From NCBI GenBank assembly GCA_031761405.1, contig JASEVX010000345.1:64501-128500 (forward strand): 64,000 nt of DNA, written 5' to 3'. The stretch comes from Serripes groenlandicus (Eukaryota > Mollusca > Bivalvia > Cardiida > Cardiidae). Shown one piece after another: positions 11,778 to 22,106 of the stretch (its first letter is position 1; each line of letters opens with the position of its first letter). Below the pieces are notes generated by a model that did no database searches, was not told where the DNA came from, and was given only the letters and a program-made list of their open reading frames with translations. Both the position numbers and the translations under genes were made by a program.

Positions 11778-12158
11778 TACATGTATTTCTATTTCTTTTT
11801 GCAATCTCCACAGTCCTGTCTGTAAAATAAGTATTTACCTATGATGATACTTGTATCTACCTTAAAGAATTCCAAAAAATCCTTAAATGAGGTCATCTTA
11901 TATGAAATAACACAACCACTCAAAATTATTAATCACGTCCACAAAGATCACACATTTTTAGCCCATTTTCATTTTTAAGAAGCATTCACTATGTGACAGG
12001 TAGAATGCAAGCCTGGAAACGTGGCCAAATAAAGCTTTGAAAAGTGATCTGTATCAGCATACTTAAATACACATGTACCAACATCCTACTGTAGTGGGTA
12101 ATACAACTTGTACTGAAAATCACAATTGTCAACCATTTTGCAGCAATGATTTATAAGA
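11778..12158. other. No gene recognised
   Basis: AT-rich unique-looking sequence without open frames or repeats that I recognise. Confidence 0.4.
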
Positions 12159-12205
12159 ACAAGAGGACCATGATGGCCCTACTTTGATGTTGTTCACACA
12201 GTATG
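12159..12205 (+). repeat. Solo HINE head
   Basis: ACAAGAGGACCATGATGGCC then CTACTTTGATGTTGTTCACA: the family-A type 5' hairpin without the CGCTCACCTGA motif or any units. The region to 12618 shows nothing else recognisable. Confidence 0.55.
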
Positions 12206-12618
12206 GCAATGCAAGCTTTCGGACTCCCTTTCAGAATTGACCATAAACCTAGAACCTCGTCCATCCCAGAGGTGAACTGACATATTTCTGGCAATGTTCT
12301 GAAAATACATTTTGTCAATAATTGTTAGTGACACATGACACTTAAATGTGAGTAAGAAAGGAATGACATAACAGAAGTCCCATGGAAGGGGACCATCTGA
12401 CCTTAGGCAATGGATGCCCTTGCTATGAGTTTCTTGTAGATAGCTTTCTGTACAGATGAACCCAGACATGCAAGAGTAAAATTAATGACTGCAAACCATC
12501 AAACAAACAACTTGTGAGTATGAACAAGAACTAGACTATCCATTGATTTAATGAGGCCTTGGTCATATGTCAGTTACTTACAGGTTAAAAATTTGTCTCA
12601 CTCTTAGGGTCTGATCTA

Positions 12619-12826
12619 TTAACCCTTTCCCAGATGTAGACACTTTCTGACGCCTCTGTAGGAGACAGATTTTTGAAACATAGTGACAAAAAGGAGAAAT
12701 GACTCAAAACAAGCAATTTCTCCTTTTGCCACAATGTTTTCACTTATAGTCATAGCTTATCCATTCAATTATCAATTCAAGTATGTTCAAAGTGCTGCCG
12801 AATTGTCGTATGAGGGAAAGGGTTAA
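12619..12826 (+). mobile_element. TTAA-flanked MITE
   Basis: TTAACCCTTTCCCAGATGTA ... GTATGAGGGAAAGGGTTAA. Contains CAAAAAGGAGAAATGACTCA and CAATTTCTCCTTTTGCCACA arms. Same orientation as the 5031 copy. Confidence 0.85.
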
Positions 12827-14146
12827 TTAATAAAATTAGGTTTAAGGGAGCTAATATTGAATGCCGGAGACTTGTTAAATTGTTTATTTCAGGGTGTCTA
12901 TTCTTCACTTGTGACATATTTTGTACATAGATGTTATTGTACATATTCAAAATGATGTCATATAAGTTTGCCTATGTCTGAATAACCCCAAAGGATTGTT
13001 TGTTATGTGCAAAAAGTTTGACTTAGACCGCTATTTCAAGGGTTTAAAAAATCATTATAACCAAGTTATATTACAGTTGCTTAATCAGGGTTTACAGTAC
13101 AGAATTTTCATAAATAAATTTAAGATCTTTTCAAGGAGTTTCAAAGTAAAACTGGTCATTTTCAACACGAAAATTGTTTAGGCAGTACTTGATTGTTGCA
13201 TATTCTATAACCTCTATAATCTAATTGTAAATAAAGATTTGCATTTGGTGTTTTCTTTTATTTTTCTCTTTTGATCTTAAAAGTTATAACTCATATTATT
13301 AGATATTAAAGCACTTTTAAGGACTACATACCCCATTCTCAAGCACTTTCAAGGCAAACATTAATTTCATTTAGTACTTATTACCGGTAGTAGATAAGCT
13401 GTTGAATGAGGTAGTTGACAACTGTTTGACATTCTTCCAACTTCACAGACCATGCACTGGTATATCCCCGAGTTATTAACCAGTCACCGTGGTCACTTAA
13501 AAATTCGCCTTTTGGCCCTCATTGTCGACTGCCTTTAACTGGAAAAAAAGAAGAAAATCGAATGAATAACATGAACAAGAATTACGCGTAATTAAATGTC
13601 TCGCTGTCCCCTGCTTTGATTGTCAATGCAAGTGTAAAAGTGAAATAACAAAACTTTAACATTGAGCTAAACACAATTGTAATCAAAGCACTGAAAGTGC
13701 TGTGGGACGGTACCCATTGTATGAGGGGAAAAAAGATGGTCAACTGTTCCATTTTTTGGAAAGTTACAACACAAGTCACATTAAAAAAATGTAAACAAAA
13801 AAGCAGAAATGCATACAGTTCAAACATTTATTTAAGACAGGGTTAAGCTTATTTCCAGAGATCTATAATTAAACTCTTGAACTGTAGACGGTAGATACAG
13901 TTAGATAAACAAACACATTTGTGATAAGTAATTTATCACATGGATAAACTCTACAGCAGTTGATTTGAAAATGTTTAACTGAAGATATTGGTAAATCTGT
14001 ATTGATGAAACTAAAAGTATTGACGTGTGAGGAAAACATTGAGAAAACTGTCGAAATTTCTCATAAAATCCATCTGTTGAAGATTAGACAACATGTGTCT
14101 GTAGTGTAGAAAGGGTAAAATAGTACCTATAGCAAAGCTATTTATT
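12827..14146. other. No gene recognised
   Basis: AT-rich. Short open frames (for example at 12996-13181 and, minus strand, 13582-13827) show no family similarity, coding bias or splice context that I can support. Confidence 0.4.
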
Positions 14147-14793
14147 ATCTATAGCAGGGGTTCGAAAGACCGACAAAAGTGCCGGTCTGGACCGGAATTC
14201 GAATCCCTAGACCGATTGCAATCTTAAAACTAGTAAAAAAATCGGTCCGAGATTTTATAAAATTTATAAAATTTCGTTAATACCTACGCTATACATGTCA
14301 CTGTGTAAACGAAAAACCAATAAAATCCTAGTAAGTACACACGCTCTTTGTTTCTAAAGCGTAGGATAACCGCCGAGAGAGTCACTTACCGTGATGTAAT
14401 CAAGATAAGCCGCCGATAATCGGTCCAGGAGGTGTGACAATCGGTTATATATTTACTCCCTTCGGTTTGACAGATAATGCATGTGTTAAAGGCTTCTTTA
14501 AAAGTGTTTGCTAATTACTAGTTGATCAGTTTAACATATTTTAATCGGTCCAAGTCCGGTCTGAACGGCTAATTGATAAATCATTTTCATTTTCGTTTCG
14601 GACCGTTTGTAATTTTCAAACTGTTACAAACGGTCTACGCTGTTTAAAACCATTATGGAACATTAAAGGTGCTTATAATTGGAAATGTTATTGATGTCGA
14701 TAATTAGAATTCGATGTGTTATGACTCAAAGTTTTATCGTGTATATATAATGCAAAAGTTTTAAGTTCATTCGTCTTTCGATACTTTATTGAA

Positions 14794-15159
14794 ATGGCTC
14801 AACGCAATTTACTTGCGATGTTCAAAAAGTCAAATGACCGGATTGGCAACCCGGATCATGTTGACAAAGAGAACCGGTTTGGGGAACCGGTTCATAATGA
14901 CTCAAACAGTCGGATTGGCAAACCGACTGAGTTAGTATGTTGGGCTGGCAACCCAATTCATACGATCCGGCCTGGAAAACCGGTTGATCAAATGGGTAAA
15001 AAACGGGATGCGTTTTCAATCATGAAAAGTGGATCGGTACATGAGCAAAATGCTAAGGAGAGAAAAAGAAAGCTCAGTTGTGGGGCGTCCTCCGAACAAG
15101 CTTGTAAAAAGACAAAAAGTGATGACAGTTCTGTAGCTAAATTCTTCCAAATGTCATAG
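14794..15159 (+). pseudogene. hAT transposase N-terminal segment
   Basis: 121 residues, starting MAQRNLLAMFKKSNDRIGNP and ending SSVAKFFQMS-stop. Contains five iterations of an [RW]-x-G-x-P peptide (RIGNP, RFGEP, RIGKP, WAGNP, RPGKP), then a Lys/Arg-rich nuclear-localisation-like stretch (KERKRKL ... CKKTK). The stop appears to come from a frameshift: one base over, the sequence continues IEEFKWLKSENRTMFCSLC into the zinc finger. Low-complexity, basic N-termini before a TTF finger are common in ZNF862-like hAT proteins (family knowledge). Confidence 0.6.
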
Positions 15160-15194
15160 AGGAGTTCAAGTGGCTCAAGTCAGAAAATCGAACA

Positions 15195-15443
15195 ATGTTC
15201 TGTTCACTTTGTATTTTACACAAAAGCAAATCGAAGTTCTCTCAGTCTGGTTCGACAAATTTTCGTGTCTCGTCTTTACGTGAACACAAGGGCAGTAGTG
15301 GGCATTTGAATTCTTTAAAGCTGGACTCAGACATTCAGTCGAGGCAGATTCCTTCAGTCTCGGAATGTATAAATAAGGAATCTGACAAAATAGAGGCTGC
15401 TGTACGCACTCGCCGAAGAAATGATTTCGTCGGAACAGTTTGA
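15195..15443 (+). pseudogene. hAT TTF-type zinc finger segment
   Basis: Reads MFCSLCILHKSKSKFSQSGS, TNFRVSSLREHKGSSGHLNS. The C-x2-C ... H-x5-H arrangement and the STNFR--SL-EH--S--H pattern match the TTF-type finger of ZNF862/hAT-like transposases. The ATG used here is internal to the original protein: open frame extends upstream through EEFKWLKSENRT. After about 60 residues it loses similarity at the deletion junction (about 15395-15420). Confidence 0.65.
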
Positions 15444-15732
15444 AGCGGAATTTCCAAACATGATCAAGCTTATGGCTATTAGCAGAGTGCTACCTGTTAG
15501 TTCTGTGGAGTGTGAGCGAGGTTTTTCTAAACAAAACCTCATTAAGACCCGTCTACGGTGCAGTCTAAGCATCGAATTGCTTGACAAATTGATGCGTGTT
15601 TCTATCAATGGACCAAAACTGCCGGCATCTGACCCATTGCCTATATTTCGGAAATGGCGTTCTGGATCCTATGGCAATAGTAAAGGAAGGCATATTTTCA
15701 AAAATACTATTAAGCAAACAAAGCTTATATAA
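15421..15732 (+). pseudogene. hAT transposase C-terminal dimerisation region
   Basis: Reads FPNMIKLMAISRVLPVSSVE, CERGFSKQNLIKTRLRCSLS, IELLDKLMRVSINGP. The P-VSSV-CERGFS--N-IKT--R--LS block is the conserved hAT C-terminal dimerisation domain. The catalytic DDE domain that should precede it is missing, so this cannot be an active transposase. The final 40 residues are unrecognised and end in a natural stop. Confidence 0.8.
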
Positions 15733-15739
15733 ATTTAAG

Positions 15740-15940
15740 TCGGACTGGCAAACCGACTGAGTTAGTATGTTGGGCTGGCAACTCAATTCATACCATCCGG
15801 CCTGGGAAACCGATTGATCAAATGGGTAAAAGTAAACGGGATGCGTTTTCAATGATGAAAAAAATAGATCGGTACATGAGGAAAAGGGTAAAGAGAGAAA
15901 AAGAAAGCTTAGTAGTGGGGCTTCCACCGAACAAGCTATA
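15740..15940 (+). repeat. Second, diverged copy of the hAT N-terminal segment
   Basis: The stretch beginning CGGACTGGCAAACCGACTGA repeats 14912-15105 (starting at CGGATTGGCAAACCGACTGA) through the AAAGAGAGAAAAAGAAAGCT block with small insertions, but lies downstream of the transposase remnant. Suggests a rearranged or recombined element rather than a simple internal deletion. Confidence 0.75.
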
Positions 15941-16589
15941 TGGAATATTTTGTGTGACTTACAAGTATAATATTTATGTATGAACTCGGTATTAAAAAAA
16001 TAAAACCCCTGTCGAAGTCGGATGTGTTGGGCCTCGACGTGGCACAGGGGCGAACTCTCCATCATTTAATGAGCTGCATAATTGAGAAAAGTAGTGGCTA
16101 GCTGCAACATAACGCAAACTTTACCTTTGAAGACAAGTGAATAAGCATACTTACCTAAAAACAGAATTATGGTCGATATATTTTACATGGTAATTCAAAA
16201 ACAACAAAGACATTCTTTTTAGTAAAAGGTTTATTTGTATATAGACTAAGCAATGATAACCCTACAAACAAAGCAGTAAATAAGATAAAAATGTATCTTC
16301 TGTGCACCACCAATCATTTCCTAGTAAGTACGATATTGGATTACGGGTCGAACATTTTTAAGTACGAACGAGCAATGTAAACATGTGCGTTGTTATGTTC
16401 GTCTGCAAATTTTGGTAAATTACGATTTGTTAAGTACTTCTACATTGACATTATCGAGTGATGACACTGTTATACATCCATCTATGCAAGGTAACCTGAA
16501 ATAAACATGAAATTCATTTTTTTTTATAAAAATTATTTCACCCCGACCGATTGGGATTTCAAAATTTCCGGAGCCCTGATCTATAGTAT

Positions 16590-17002
16590 CTAAAGAATCA
16601 ACTTAATTTTAACACTCTTGTGACTAGAGAGTTTACAAGATATTTCTCATTATTGGCCTAGTGACCTAGTTCTTAACCAGACCATATTCGAACTTGACCT
16701 AGATATCATCAAGATAAACATTCTGGTAAAGTTTCATCATTCTAGAGTTAAAAAAATTGGCTTCTAGAGCATTAACAAGATTTTTCTTAAATTTGATCAA
16801 GGGACCTAATTTTTGACTCAACATGACCACTGTCTAAATTGGCCTGTATATCATCAAGAAAACTGTGTGACAAAGTTTCAAGCCGCTAAAGTCAAAATTG
16901 TGGTCTCTTAAGTGTTAAATCAAGATTGTCCTATAACTTGGCATATATATATATAGTGACATAATTTTTTAACAAACATTACCCATATTCAAACTAAATA
17001 TA
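16590..17002 (+). repeat. Family J units, left of a family-B insertion
   Basis: Units carrying AAGTTTCATCATTCTAGAGT and CCTAGATATCATCAAGATAA, with the phrase TTAACAAGATTTTTC. They break at AACTAAATATA and resume after 18281 with TAAAAACAATCATTCTGACA AAGTTTCAG. Confidence 0.65.
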
Positions 17003-18281
17003 ACAAGAGGCCCAAGAGGGCCAGTATCGCTCCACGGCCATAAGGCAAAAATCAAATCTCCAAACGGCCCTGCCCCCTAGTAGCCATATTTTTTACCAAC
17101 CACCATGGCTTGAAGGAATCTTGTAGAGTGTCACCCAAGGAATGTTTCTGCAAAATTATTTGAAAATCGGCCTGACACTTTCGGAGGAGAAGATTTTTTA
17201 AGTTTTCACAATAGCCATATAAGGCAAAATAGCCCCACCCCATGGCGGCCATATTTTTCAACCAATCAACATGGCTTGAAGGAATCTGATAGAGGGTCAC
17301 CCAAAGAACATTTCTACAAAATTATTTGAAAATCTGCTCAACACTTTCGGAGAAGAAGATTTTTTAAATTTTCACTATGGTCATATAGAGCAAAATAGCC
17401 CCGCCCTCTGGCGGCCATATTTTTCGACCAATCAACATCGCTTGAAGGAATCTGATAGAGGGTCACCCAATGAACATTTCTACAAAATTATTTGAAAATC
17501 GGCTGAACACTTTCGGAGAAGAAGATTTTTTAAGTTTTCACAATAGCCATATAAGGCAAAATAGCCCCACCCCATGGCGGCCATATTTTTCAACCAATCA
17601 ACATGGCTTGAAGGAATCTGATAGAGGGTCACCCAAAGAACATTTCTACAAAATTATTTGAAAATCTGCTCAACACTTTCGGAGAAGAAGATTTTTTAAA
17701 TTTTCACTATGGTCATATAGAGCAAAATAGCCCCGCCCTCTGGCGGCCATATTTTTCGACCAATCAACATCGCTTGAAGGAATCTGATAGAGGGTCACCC
17801 AATGAACATTTCTACAAAATTATTTGAAAATCGGCTTAACACTTTCGGAGAAGAAATTTTTTTAAGTTTTCACTATGGTCATATAAGGCAAAATAGCCCC
17901 GCCCTCTGGCGACCATGTTTTTCGACCAATCAACATTTCTTGAAGGAATCTAATAAAGGGTCACCCAAAGAACATTTCTACAAATTTATTTGAAAATCGG
18001 CCTGACACTTTCAGAGAAGAAGATTTTTTAAGTTTTCACTATTTTTTTCTTTTGGTTGCCATGGAAACCAGAATTATGGATGGATCAAAAAAAATTGAAG
18101 GAATTTAAGAGAGGACATTGAGAGGATGCTTCCTATGAAGTTTCATCCAAATTGGCCAAGTGGTTAGTGAGAAGAAGTCGTTTAAAGGAAAAAGTTTACG
18201 CACGCATGCACGGACGCACGGACGCACAACGGACAATTCGCCATGACATAAGCTCGACTGGCTTTCAGCCAGTGGAGCTAA
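17003..18281 (+). mobile_element. HINE-like element, family B, with internal unit-pair duplication
   Basis: Head ACAAGAGGCCCAAGAGGGCC. 17165-17500 and 17500-17830 are near-identical 332-bp dimers (TCATATAGAGCAAAATAGCC in both), showing recent expansion by unit pairs. The GCACGCATGCACGGACGCAC stretch is followed by tail AGCTCGACTGGCT-TTC-AGCCAGTGGAGCTAA. Confidence 0.9.
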
Positions 18282-18645
18282 TAAAAACAATCATTCTGAC
18301 AAAGTTTCAGCATGCTCAAGCTAAAAGTGCAGTCTTAACAAGATTATCCTCCAACTTGGCTTAGTGCCCTAATGTTTTATCCAAAATAACCAATATTTGA
18401 AATTGGCCTATTATTAAGACAAACTTTCTGACAAGGTTTCAAACTGCTCAATACAAAAATGCAGTGTCTATAGTGTTAACAAGATTTTGGGCTAAGTGAC
18501 ATAGTTCTTTACTTGATCTGACACATATTCGAACTTAGGCTAGATATCATACAAGCAAATATTCTGAGGAAGTTTCAACATCCTCAAGTAAAACATGCGG
18601 CTTCCAGAGAGTTAACTAGATTTTCCTTTAATTTGAGCAGCCCTG
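18282..18645 (+). repeat. Family J units, right of the family-B insertion
   Basis: CTGACAAAGTTTCAGCATGC, GTCTTAACAAGATTATCCTC, TAGATATCATACAAGCAAAT. Followed at 18646-18740 by a fragment (CGTAAAGTATTGATCCTGATCAGCCT) of a palindromic MITE I associate with bivalves. Confidence 0.55.
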
Positions 18646-18918
18646 CGAGCACAACATTGTGGACTCTGCGTAAAGTATTGATCCTGATCAGCCTAAGAAT
18701 GCCACACAGGCTTACAAGGATAGACTCATTTTACCTGTGGATTTTCTGTCAAATTGACCTGTAACTTAACCAACAATGTCCAATTCTCTAATACAACCAA
18801 AATACATCAAAATTTATACTTTTTACCCCCAAAAATAGGCTACACATATTAAGTATACAATGAGAAGAAGGGTATTAGATGAACAAGTTTTCTCAAAGTC
18901 TTAGGTAATAAAATAGTT

Positions 18919-19190
18919 TGATTGATTAATTGGGGTTTAACACCATTTTCATCAATCTTTCAGTCATATCACGGCAGCCAGTTCAACTACTCATATGTTT
19001 CTTGGCTTTCTCATACCAGTACTTCACACAACATTCTTTCCAAACAACTGGCTGCTTTTCCACATAGTCTGAAAGCCCATTGGTGGTAGTCACATCAAAT
19101 GTCGGAAGGAATGTAGGCCAAGCTGGGGTTCAAACTCACAACCCTTGGATTAACAGCCTGTGTCTCTACTGACTGAGCTACGGTAAACTG
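18919..19190 (-). mobile_element. tRNA-derived SINE, family 1
   Basis: On the minus strand: a tRNA-like head with A box TAGCTCAGTCAGTAG and B box GGGTTGTGAGTTTGAACCC, a body including CAGCCAGTTGTTTGGAAAGA and GAGTACTGGTATGAGAAAGC CAAG, and the 3' end GGTGTTAAACCCCAATTAAT CAATCAA. Copies at 53185 and 54860 are on the plus strand. Confidence 0.85.
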
Positions 19191-19680
19191 AGTAATAAAA
19201 TAGGAAACATGCTGTACCAAAGTGAGCTTGCAAAGATATTTTCAAAGTTGTCTGCTGTAGATTGGTTAAATTTGGGTAATTTTTTTTTTAAAAAGAGCCT
19301 GTGATTTTGTTTCCGTTCAAATATTTCTTCCAATCCTTTTGCAAAAAAATCAACAGGTCAAAATGTACAATTGTGTTAAAAATTTCAAACTTTTCTTCCC
19401 ATTATTATGTTCAACAATTGAAAAATTGGGGACATATTTTGTCCATGTAAATTCTGTTGCATGATGAGAACATATCAACTTGAATATACATAGAAAAATA
19501 TAGTAAACTGACCTTTGAATGTATATAGGCTGTAGACAATAATGATGCAACAGAAAATCTTTAAACTTTATGTCAGAAGTTAAATCTCATAATGTGCTTT
19601 TTCCTTTTGTGATCAATAATTTCATTGTGAAATTAATTCTTCTTATGTACATGTACCAGTACTCTCTGGAATCTAGACAG
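19191..19680. other. No gene recognised
   Basis: AT-rich; a short TTAA-MITE scrap (TTTTCAAAGTTGTCTGCTGT) at 19228. Nothing else supported. Confidence 0.4.
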
Positions 19681-20776
19681 AGAAAGGGCCAGGCTCGACT
19701 AGTATCGCTCAATGGCCATTAGGCAAAAATAAAATCTCCAAACAGCCCCGCCTCCTGATGGCCATGTTTTTGACCAATCAACATTGTTGAAGGAATCTGA
19801 TAGAGGACCATCCTAGGAACATTTCTACAAAATTATTTGAAAATTTGCCAAACACTTTTTGAGGTAAAGATATTTTAAGTTTTCACAATAGCCATATAAG
19901 GCAAAATAGCCCCCACACCCCCTGGCAGCCATAGTTTTCAACCAATCAACATGGCTTGAAGGAATCTGATAGAGGGTCACCCTAGGAACATTTCTACAAA
20001 ATTATTTGAAAATCAGCCTTACACTTTCGGAGGAGAAGATTTTTTAAGTTTTCACTATAGCCATATAAGGCAAAATAGCCCCACCCTCTGACGGCCATTT
20101 TTTTTGACTAATCAGCATGGCTTGAAGGAATCTGATAGAGGGTCTCCCAAGGAACATTTCTACAAAATTATTTGAAAATTTGCCAAACACTTTTTGAGGT
20201 AAAGATATTTTAAGTTTTCATTATAGCCATATAAGGTAAAATAGCCCCCCCCCCAGGCGAACATGTTTTTCGTCAAATCAACTTGGCTTGAATAAATCTG
20301 ATAGAGGGTCACCCAAGGAACATTTCTACAAAATTATTTGAAAATCAGCAGGACGCTTTCGGAGAAGAAGATTTTTTAAGTTTTCACTATAGCCATATAA
20401 GGCAAAATAGCCCCGCCTGGTGACCATGTTTTTTAACCAATCAACTTGGCTTGAAGGAATCTGATAGAGGGTCACCCAAGGAACATTTCTACAAAATTAT
20501 TTGAAAATCGGCCTGACACTTTCGTCAGAGAAGATTTTTTTAAGTTTTCACTATTTTTTTCTTTCGGTTGCCATGGAAACCAGAAACCATGGATCCAAAA
20601 AAAATAAAGATTTAGGACAGGACATTGAGAGGATGCTTCCTAGGAAGTTTCACTCCAATTGGCCAAGTGGTTAGGGAGGAGAAGTCGTTTGAAGCAAAAA
20701 GTTAATGCATGCACACACGCATGACTTACAATTCGCCATGACATAAGCTAGACAGGCTTTCAGCCAGTGGAGCTAA
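19681..20776 (+). mobile_element. HINE-like element, family B (diverged head)
   Basis: Head is altered to AGAAAGGGCCAGGCTCGACT, AGTATCGCTCAATGG; the small hairpin is lost. Six units; 3' block CTTCCTAGGAAGTTTCACTC; tail AGCTAGACAGGCT-TTC-AGCCAGTGGAGCTAA. Followed at 20790-20900 by the left half of a TTAA MITE. Confidence 0.8.
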
Positions 20777-21165
20777 TTATAATATTTCAATCACCCTTTT
20801 CCTCAAATAGACACTTTCTGACGCCTCTGCAGCAGACAGCTTTTTGAAAACATGGAAACAGAGGAAGAAATTGCTCCATACGTGCAATTTCTCCTTTTGT
20901 CACAATGCTTTTTACTCATGAATGCCTCTTACTGTTGACAAATGCTAGTAAACTTACAGTTTTACTTTTAAAATTTACATCTTGGGCCATTTAACAAAAG
21001 AAATGATTCTCCCTTAGTGACACAATATGTAGTTCAAAATGATCTACTTAATGTTAGTTATCATGTACAAGTGTCATCTCTGTGTTATAGCTCAAAATGA
21101 TTTACTTGAATGTCTTGTTCATAGTAATTAGTTAATTACACAGTTATCTTCCTGTATTATAGTAA

Positions 21166-21838
21166 ACAAGAGGGCCATGATGGCCCTTGAATCGCTCACC
21201 TGATTTTTTTTTTTTTTTCACTTTAGCTATATAAGCCCCGTTCCCTGGCAGCCATACTTTCTGACGAATCAACTTGGCTTGAAGGAATCTGATAGAGGGT
21301 CACCCTAGAAACATTTCTACAAAATTATTTGAAAATCGGCCAGATACTTTTGGAGGAGAAGATTTTTTAAGTTTTCACTATCATCCATATAATGCAAAAT
21401 AGCCCTGCCCACTGGCGGCCATGTTTTTTGACCAATCAACATGGCTTGAAGGAATCTTCTGAAAGTGGGTCATCCAAGGAACATTTCTACAAAATTATTT
21501 GAAAATCGGCCTGACAATTTCGGAGAAGAAGTTTTTTTAAGTTTTCACTATAGCCATATAAGGCAAAATAGCCCCCCCCCCCTCCCCCCCCCTGGCAGCC
21601 GTGTTTTTCAACCAATCAACATGGCTTGAAGGAATCTGGTAGAGGGTCATCCAAGGAACATTTCTACAAAATTATTTGAAAATCTGCCAACCAGTTTGGG
21701 AGAAGAAGAATTTTGAAGTTTTTTTCGTTTCGTTGCCATGGAAACCAGAATTTTGTCAACGAAATCAATATGGCTTGAACAGATTTTGTAGAGAGTCACT
21801 CAAAGAACATTTCTGCCAAATTATCTTGGAATCTGACA
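21166..21838 (+). mobile_element. HINE-like element, family A, 3' end lost at a HERC1-like exon
   Basis: Normal head and three units; the 3' block stops at CCATGGAAACCAGAATTTTG, then a more diverged unit (AATCAATATGGCTTGAACAG ... CCAAATTATCTTGGAATCTG) meets exon sequence at CAGGTGAGCT. No poly-GACG stretch and no tail hairpin. Confidence 0.75.
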
Positions 21839-21842
21839 GGTG

Positions 21843-22034
21843 AGCTGGTGTGTCCGAGACCTAATTGACCATCTGCATTATTACCCCAGGCAAAAATATC
21901 ACCAGAGCTTGTTAGAGCCAGACAGTGGTCAACCCCAATAGCAATGTCATCAATAAAGTAACTGTTAAGTGCAGGGATCGTCTGCATCTTCATGTGGTAT
22001 CTCGCTCGACTATCAGGCTGACCAATCAAGCGAT
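21843..22034 (-). pseudogene. HERC1: HERC1-like last RLD2 exon, cut off by a repeat
   Basis: Acceptor GTTTGTAG, then DRLIGQPDSRARYHMKMQTI, PALNSYFIDDIAIGVDHCLA, LTSSGDIFAWGNNADGQLGL, GHTSSPV. Up to here it is an intact HERC1 RLD2 blade. The sequence then runs directly into a diverged family-A repeat unit and reaches a stop 13 codons on. No convincing donor lies at the junction (only CCT|GTCAGA). In the intact protein the blade continues and leads to the HECT domain, which was not recognised between 1 and 21.8 kb. Confidence 0.75.
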
Positions 22035-22106
22035 CTACAAACAAATAAATAAAACAATCTTTCAATCTTTTTTGTCCTTGAATGTTTTCACAGAAATTAA
22101 TCTAAA

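Larger units (their letters stand above)
14155..16578 (+). mobile_element. hAT-superfamily DNA transposon, internally deleted
   Basis: Ends read CAGGGGTTCGAAAG on the left and, reverse-complemented on the right, CAGGGCTCCGGAAAT: imperfect hAT-type terminal inverted repeats. Both ends are flanked by an exact 8-bp duplication ATCTATAG (14147-14154 and 16579-16586). Inside are remnants of a transposase (N-terminal part, TTF-type zinc finger, C-terminal dimerisation region), but the RNase H-like catalytic core is gone. A diverged second copy of the N-terminal segment follows the transposase (about 15740-15940). Length 2,424 bp. Confidence 0.9.

Noticed and set aside
15565..16065. 166-codon minus-strand frame
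   Set aside because: Antisense shadow of the hAT transposase C-terminal region and the duplicated N-terminal block.
1..21838. HECT catalytic domain of the HERC1-like gene
   Set aside because: I looked for conserved HECT strings on the minus strand and saw none; large introns mean that absence is not proven.
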